From NCBI GenBank assembly GCA_947623455.1, contig OX392527.1, positions 54,790,401 to 54,854,400 of the forward strand: a DNA stretch of 64,000 nucleotides, given 5' to 3'. Below, in pieces: positions 51,501 to 60,500 of this stretch; within the stretch, counting starts at the first letter, position 1; every line of letters begins with the position of its first letter. The position numbers and the translations under genes were made by a program. The notes beneath the pieces were generated by a model. It searched no databases. It saw only the letters and a program-made list of their open reading frames with translations, and was not told the DNA's origin. This stretch comes from Mimachlamys varia. Lineage: Eukaryota; Mollusca; Bivalvia; Pectinida; Pectinidae.

Positions 51501-54500
51501 ACATGCTGAATGTTGCCAAAATTACAGTATTTTAGGTCGGTAATCAGCGGACCTAATACAAGAATGTAAGCCGGTAAGGTAAGATTATGGAGTCGTTGTA
51601 CTAAGATGACGTCACGCGATCACGTGACCAACGAGAGGTCCAAGGCGTATGACCCGAATTTCGTGACAATGCAAGAAAACCAGACCCCGCACGATCGTCA
51701 GGGCATGTTATTATGGTTTTACAATAATACTTTTACCAAAATTTAAAATTTTCATTTTTCGTTGCACAAATCCTTTAATGTTAAATCTCAGTTCAGCGCT
51801 TCATGGCCTCTGCAGTATCTAAACAGGTAAAAATGAAGTAAAAGTCTATGTTTCAAACGACAATCAAATCTGACTGTACACGTGCGAATCCGATCACAGA
51901 TGTCAAATGTAAACTTTATCAATTGAAAAAAAAAACAGGAAAATAAACAAAATAGAAAACGGTTTCAATTGTGTTGATTTGCCTGCATGTTTATGTCGTA
52001 TTATTTCCACAGATAACACTACAGAAGTAACTTTTAAATGTGACTTGTAGGTATAGAAGTTAAACTAGCTATGGAATGTTCATTGTCGGACTGTTTGTTG
52101 GTTTCTCATATATCGTGGCAAGTATCGTATTGTGGCCCTTGTATCGGGATACGTATCGTATCGCCAACCCCCTTGCGATACACTGCTCTACTAGTCAAAA
52201 TTCCACAGCAGCCAAAGAGATTTAGACTGAACAATGGCTTTGGTAATTACTCTAGGCCAAAAAAGTAGGGAAGTAAATGTTTCAAATGTGTTGGAGAAGG
52301 CTTTTCTGGATGTAAAGAGATAGGGTTCTAAAAGGGAAATTTGGGTAACTTTCGAGTTAAGGTGTTCGGTCAACTAAGGTTTAGATGAAGGTGTTTTGAC
52401 CTTGTATTACATGAAGCATCCTTCATTAAAGTGAAAAGAAAAAGCCATTAGTGTAAAGATGAATAGTCTTTGACAATTTCTTCTTGTACTGTGCATGTCT
52501 GTGTAGTTAAAAAGATGAAACGTTTTCTGAAGAAACTATACAGAAAAATATGCCTCTTAATCTGAAGTTAAAAACAGGTATTTTTCTTTTATGTTGATAG
52601 AGGTTACTAACCTTAACAAACATCTCTTCCCCCATCAAATTTCCATTGATAGTGTGAGTTATTGCTACATTGGACATTGATTTATTAATGAACAATTAGC
52701 CTACTTGTGTAATTAAACCTATGTACATGTACACATTTGTTATTTTCTTCCTTTGTTTCACACACGGCTCAGGTTTATGAAGCAGTCATAGAAGATAAGG
52801 GTAAAAACTTCATCTTTCTCCGACTGTCAAAGGAATGCGTAGATGAACTCAACCTCTCATGTGACCAGGAATTTCCTGTACAGGTAAGGGGTGATAACAC
52901 ACACCCACAGTAGGCAAATCAATTTAATAAAAAAAATTATCGAACTTGTGTTTCATATTTAAGATTTCCTTTGCCTGTTTTTATTTCATATATTTAAACA
53001 AGATTCTTTATGTAAAAAATCTACCTTTTTATACCCCCGCAACAAACTACTAATAAATGTGTGAACCGATTCAAGTGAAACTACACAGGAATGTTAGGGA
53101 CCATGTGTTAATGTGCATGCAGGGTATTTTTCTTCAGAAATTTTGGTTGCCATGGTAACCAAGTCAAAATACCCAAATTCTTGTGGAACACTAATTTGTC
53201 AGCGCAACTTCATCTAAACCTATGAACCGATTTCAAAGTAACTACACAGGAATTTAAGGGACCATGTGTAGAAATGCATGCTGATTTCTTTTTTTCTAAA
53301 AGAAATTTAGGTTGCCATAGTAACCAGGCCATATATACAGGTTTTTAGGTCACCTGAGAAGAAGTCTCAAGTGACCTATTCCATCCGGCGTTGTGCGTAG
53401 ACTTTTTTACATTTTCGACTTCTTCTCCAGAACCAGTGGATGGAATCTTTTCAAAACTTGGCCTTAGTTGATGAGGATATAGATTTGTAAAATTGGGATT
53501 CCTGCCCCTACCCTACCCTACCCTACCTTGAAGAATACTTAAAGTATACTTGATATATACTTGTAACTTGATACTTTCCAGGCTTACTTCAGCTACATGT
53601 ACATTGTACTTGAGTATTGAGTATACTTGCAAGTTAACTTCAAAGTGTACTTGACAATAGACACCAAGTATACTTGAAGTAGGCAGTACTCCAAGTATAC
53701 TTCAGGTATACTTTTAGCCTAATTCTTACACCTAATTTACATACAAAATCAAAATACTTTAAGTATACTTGAAGTATAGTCCAAAACTTATACTTTAAGT
53801 ATACTTTACTTATTAGTTTATTCCATAAGGGACAGCCTATTTCTCTACATGGATAGAAAGATCATCATGGGCTTTGTTTAATTTGTAAATTTCAGTTCCC
53901 CTGGGCTATCCATTCCCCCTTGGGGAGGAGGTAAAGTTTACTATAGTTTATATAGGGAAATAACCTTTTGGATATATTTTGTCCATTTTAAATAGGAAAT
54001 TATTCCTACTTACTTACAATCATCTTTGGAGAAAGATGGAATCAAATTGTAAAATTTGGATTCCTGCCCCTACCCCAAGAGCTAGAGTGGGGCCCCAAAG
54101 GGAAAATTATCCTAAATTTCAAAAATCGCTAGAGCGGGGCCCCAAAGGGAAAATTATCCTAAATTTCAAAAATCTTCTTCTTCAGACTCAGAGGTATTAC
54201 AGCCTATTTCTCTACATTGATAGGAAGATCATCAGGGGTTTTGTTTAATTTGTAAATTTCAGTACAATTCCAAAAGTTTTAGATTTCTTTTCCTGTAATG
54301 ATATGACAAATGTTGTAATAAACCTAGTTTATATGTTGATTTCATCATTGAACCATCTGGGGAGGGGATGAAGTTTACTATAGTTTAAAGAGGAAGATGA
54401 CACCTTTGGGTATGTTTTGTTGATTTTCAATTAGAGATAATTGAAACTTTGTTGGAATAATAACCAGGACATGAGGGTTTGATATTGGGCAAATTTTGAC

Positions 54501-57500
54501 TCCGGCCTACACCTGGGGCAGTGGGAAGGGGGTCAAATTGGCTAAAACTTCAACAATATTCTTCTCTAGACCCAGATATGCTGGAATCAAATACTATTCA
54601 CCAATGAAAAGGTCTTAAGGTGCTTTATCAAAATTGTGAATTTCAGGACCCCAAGACTATAGGTTGGAGGGGATGAATTTTACTTGAGTTAATATAGGAA
54701 AATGACATTTTTGCATGTATTTTATTCGTTTTCAATTGGAGATAATTGAAACCTGGTTGGAATAATAACCAGGACATGACAGTTTGATATTGGGCAAATT
54801 TTGATTCTGATCCACCCCCGGGGCAGTGGGGAGGGGTCAAAAGGCTCAAATTGGCTAACATTTCAACAATCTTCTTCTCCAGACCCAGATATGCTGGGAT
54901 CAAATATATTCATCCAATGGAAAGGTCTTAAGGTGCTTTATCAAAATTGTGAATTTCAGGCCACCAAAACTTAAGGTTTTTTCCCTTGGGGTGAAGTATA
55001 TAGTAATTTATTGGAAAATGACACTTTTGAGTATATTTTGTTCATTTACAGTTGGAGATAATTAAAACTTGGTTAGAATAATAACCAGGAGATGACAGTT
55101 TGACATTAAAAGAGTTTTGACTCTGGCCCAACCCTGGGCAATTGGGAGGGGCTCAAAAGGGTCAAATCTGATAAAATTTCTAAAAATGTTCTTTTCCAGA
55201 CCCAGATATGCAGTTATTCAATTTCAATAAATTTTATTGCCAAAAAGACAAATGGATCAGGCATTGGGCCTATTTAAGCCCTCTCCAAAATATGCAATTA
55301 TTGCTACTTACATCAAAACTCAGGTGACCATTAAGGCCTGTGGGCCTCTTGTATTTGTTGAAATATGTTTTCAATTTTTTGGTTGGAAATTATGTTAAAG
55401 ATTCTTAGACCAATGCTTTCTAAATTGATCCTTATTTGTATCATTAATCACCACAGATTCAGTTCCAACTGAATCGTCTGCCAAAGTGTGAGATGCATGC
55501 TGCCATTGACAGACTCCCAACACTTGATCTAGTATTCCCACCACCGAACAAGTTCCCCACCACTTCCTGGGTCAAGGGCAGGTAAGATACAAAGCTGCGG
55601 TTATTTTCCCAGATTTTCATTTATTGTATTTTATGCCAATTAAGAGTATAATTATTGACAATGGTTTTCCTTATTTCTTGATATTTCTAATTTGTCTTTA
55701 AAGACGAATGTTTATGACTCAAGGGACCTTTTTGTGTGCCGGAATGTTATAAAATCAGTCAATCTACTCTTAAATGAAAAGTTTACATTTGTAATTTCCT
55801 TCCATAGTTATTCTAGTATTTTTCTAGCAATAAGTCAGTGCTAAGTAAAAAATGTTAAGCTGTTTTTTCAGGGCCATGAAATTTCTTTTCTAATATACAG
55901 TGAAACCTCTCTATTAAGACCACCTTAGGGACCACACATAAGTGGTCTTAATACTGAGGGTGACCATGCAGACAGATTTTTCTGAAATCCACTTTTTGAC
56001 CTGTTTTTAAGGTCCATTAGCTAATATATAGGCTTTATAATGTTAACACACAGCAATTGTAACTGATTTGCCAATTTGACACCAAAACATAGCTTACTGA
56101 TCTGACACTTGACAGGTGTACAAACAGTGGAATACACACCAGGTAACTTTGTGTTTGGTCAGTGGTCTGAGTAGTGATCAGGTGAAACATAGTGTAAAAG
56201 TGGTATTGGGACTTTTCAAAACTGGTCTTAATAGTGAGGTGGTCTTAATAGCCAAGCTTAAAGCTGAGAGTGCAAGTTAAAAGCTTTCAATTAAGATTTG
56301 AAAAAAAAAAAATTCAGATTGTGATTACTCAGAATACTAACGAGATGTTCCCTACATTGACCATGTGTCTTCCGGTTTTCGTAACCAAGGAAGTGGCAGA
56401 CATTTTTTATTTACCTTTGCTTGGTAACATGTATAGGTACCCTTGGGTATAAAATCACCAATAGTTGCAAAACCGTTTTCATTCCGACACTGGCCTCTCG
56501 CTGTAGCACGTCTTTTACAGGTACAGATAGTCTGTACACATTAAGTTACGGCTATGTGAAATGATATTGTAATTAAAACATCCATATCCCCATGAAACTT
56601 TCAACAAAATAACACAACACAACTTTATGTAATATACATGTATGTTGCAAGTGAGACAAACAAATGGCTAATTAACGCTTATGCCTTCCTTTTTGTTATC
56701 CAACTAGTACTAACATCAAGTGTAGAAACCATAATAATTCCAAATAAGTCCATGAGAATGGTTCAAATATATAATTTCACATTGTTGACTACACACCTGG
56801 GTGTGCCGTGTTTTACATGTGTTTGCTTGTCAAGCGTCTACATGACTAAGAGTTTGTACGTGGATGCGATTATATGCACGTGATATATATTGGATTTATG
56901 GAAATATTTTCAGTGATATACCTTTTATTTCGGATACGCAATTTCAAGAATGTGTTATTATAAATAACCAGCATGGCAGTATTGTGGTTAAAAGTCTACA
57001 GGTGAATGCGTTGGATTTTTGACAGGGGTTGCCGAGTGTGCGGAGCACTGAATGTTGTGACGGTCAGGAGTACTTTGAAAACCGGTTTTACAGGCTATGA
57101 TCTTTATATACCCATCGGGACCCATACTTGTTACCAAGCAATGGCAAAACTAAAATGTCGGCACTTCCTTAGAAACGATGGTCGGAACAGATAGGGACGA
57201 TCTCAAAACCAGAAAAAAACTTTTTAAAAAATATTAATTGAAAGCTTTTTAAGTTGCATTGTCAGCTTCAAAATAAAAAAAAATATATAGAAGAATTTTT
57301 CGGGACTGAAATGAAGTGGTCTTATAGCAAGTGGTCTTAATTCTGAGGTGGTCTTTAAGCAAGGTTTCACTGTAATCAATATCCCTTCAATAAGCCCTTC
57401 CCAAATTATTTAACCACATTTGATAGTTGGACTATGAGATTATTGCAGGTTTATTGCTGGGTTAATGTAAACACAGATTGTAAAAATTATTTGCAAAGCT

Positions 57501-60500
57501 TTGACAGCATCAGACCATCAGATCCATCCCTATTGCCTTTACTTTATCCTGTTCAGCAATGACAGGGGCTGGAAAACTTTTTCAAACCACTGGGCACAGA
57601 ACTAGTGACATTAAAACCTTACTCGACTGAATTAGAAAGTCACTTGCCCAAATCATACAATTCCAATTTCTTAATTACATTGATACAAAAAAAAAAAGGT
57701 AACGAGAAGAAGTTAGAAAACTGGAGACGGTAATTCTTGTTGTTCATCCACCATATTGGAAATTAAACCCACGCACTGCACTGGATTGTCATGAGAAATA
57801 GGAAGACAATTTTTGTCTCGCCTCGACGATAGTCGAGAAAGCGAGACTTAGGTGTTACTTTTCCAGCGGCGTCAACATTTGCATTAAAGTCCACTTTTCA
57901 CAGTGTTATAATTATCCAATTGAATTGAAAGTTGGTCACATCGTTCAAACCATCATACTGATTACCTTACCTCAATTTAAATGAAATCGTGTTACAGGTT
58001 TTGGTGTTTTTGGGCAAAAACATGGGAATTTTGAGAATTTGCGTTAAAGTCCACTTTTTATATTGTTACAGATATCTGATTGAATTGAAACTTAATGTAG
58101 TTACTAACATCATCATACTGAACATCTTAGTGAAATTTGGAGGAAATTTATATACATGTTTTGCTGTTTTGGGTAAAAAACATGCGAATTTTGAGAATTT
58201 GCGTTTAAGTCCACTTTTTATAGTGTCACTGATATCAGATTCAATTGAAACTTACAGTAGCTACTGATATCATCATACTGAACACCTTAAGATTTGGAGA
58301 ACATTTCTCTGCAGGTTCCGCTGTTTTGGGGCAAAAACATGGGAATTTTAAGAATTTGCGTTAAAACTTTTTATAGTGTGACTGATATCAGATTCAATTT
58401 AAACTTAGGGTATAGTTACTAATATTATCATACTGAAAATTGGAGGAAATTTTGGGGTAAAAGCATAAGAATTTTGAGAATTTACATTGCATCCACTATT
58501 TATAGTGTTATTGATACATGTATGAAATTAAATTGAAACTTGGCTATGTTACAGATATAATCTTTCTGTATGTATTTTTTCATACTAATTTTTATGTTGG
58601 GACTTAAACATTATCGGCAAAGCGGAAAAGGCGAGACATATAATTACGCGTAATTCTTGTTCAAAGGTAGGTTTCCATTCTTGGATGGTAACATATGAAG
58701 TTTATGTTGATTTCAGTAATTTTAAGGAAATAAATAAAGCTTTACCTCTGAAGTTCTGATTCCTAACAAAAATGTTAAAATTTGGCAGCAAACTATTGTT
58801 ATTGCAATACACAAACTAAACACTTTATTACACCATCTTTATATACTCCTCTGCCATAGAACATCAAAGGGTTTGTTGAAATGGGTTTTCAAATTATCAT
58901 GTTCGTCAGCAAATTTTGAATGAAATGTCCTTGCAATACCCTTTATACAAATATAAGTAGATTCGTGAAGAATAATAATTGGCTTACAAAAAACATATAA
59001 TACAGTGTGGAATTAGGTAAGACTGCCCTTTGTCTTGTTAAATTTTTGTAATATCTGTGAAAATATTAGCAATTAAAATAAGAAAAAAAACATAATTCAT
59101 AAATAACATACTTGAAGGACTGTCTGATAATCTTTTTATTTTACTTCCACCAATGTCATGTTTTTTCTAACGCGATCGAGAGATCGTTTGTCTGAAGTAC
59201 CAGTGCTATCTAAACTTGAAGATGCGTTGTTACTTGTTGTTTTTGTCTCTGGAGTTTGATTTTGTTTATTATGATGCCGATCAGTAACATCTCCCTCGAA
59301 TTAGACGCCATAATGGTTGTTATCGACACCACACCAATGTCTCGGATGATATTTCGGAACACTTGGTGATTTTACCTGCCATTATATTTGGAGACGAAGT
59401 GTTCCGATTAAGGCAACATACATATTGGCGTAGATCTATTAGTATGAAATTAATATATGCGATTATATATATTTTACAATGAAAACAACATAATTCATGA
59501 ATAGTCAATGTATTTTATATCTAGTAACAATAACAAAGGATCTCAGTAGAAAAAAATACTCGTCCGACGGATGACTAGCAAACTCATATTCACTTACCCA
59601 GATCAATTTTCACTCGTCCCTGATGACCGGACAAGTGCTTTCCCAGACCCCTGAATGAAAACAGCACTGTTCAATTAACCACACTGAAACATACACGGAT
59701 ACATCTGTATATTATTCACATATGTCAACTTATATAGGGCTTGAAGAAAAAACTATTTTGACATGGGAGATAACTCCATTGCAATTCATGAAATAGTGTT
59801 TTGGGCTAAAACCTACCAAACATAGAATCTTTGTTATTTATTAGTTGATGTTTCAAACATTTCACTCTTTATCGTTTCAGTCCTGGGTTCAGTGAAGTTG
59901 TCAGTACAAAGTTGAATGAAAAGCAAAGGGAGGCCATTTTGAAGATTACTGCAGAAGGCAATCTGTCTCTACCTCCCATCCTTCTGGTGGGACCATATGG
60001 TACAGGAAAAACGTACACCCTCGCCCAGGCTGCTAAGCAGATCCTTCAGCAGGATGATACTCGCATCCTCATCTGTACTCACTCCAACAGGTACAAGCTT
60101 ATAAGCATATGCCATTTTATATAAAAAATGAATTCAATATGTCCAAAATGCAGAATGTGGAAATACTGCTTATAGCGAGGATGAAAAATTGTGAACCTCC
60201 ATCGAAAATATACTTCGCAAGTTTGTATAATGAATAAATAAGTGTAAATATTCCAAACCTTACCAATCTGTTCCTCTCTGCAGTGCTGCTGACCTGTACA
60301 TCAAAGAGTTTCTCCACCCGATGGTCAAGGAGGGATATCTGGAAGCAAGACCACTTCGTCTGTATTTCAGGCACAGATGGATACAGACGGTCCCAGAGGT
60401 CGTCATTCAGTACTGCATCCGAGCCACTGCCGGGTCGTCGGGCATCTTCAGATGTCCAGTCTTTGAGGACGTGGAGAAACACAGGATCGTCATAACTACC

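Noticed and set aside
52049..52200. Right end of the hAT fragment at 47537
   Set aside because: The TATCGTATCGCC text resembles a hAT end, but no matching 8-bp duplication or clear terminal match to the left end was found.
53505..53530. Telomere-like CCCTA run
   Set aside because: Only about four CCCTA units derived from a family 2 repeat motif, too short and internal.
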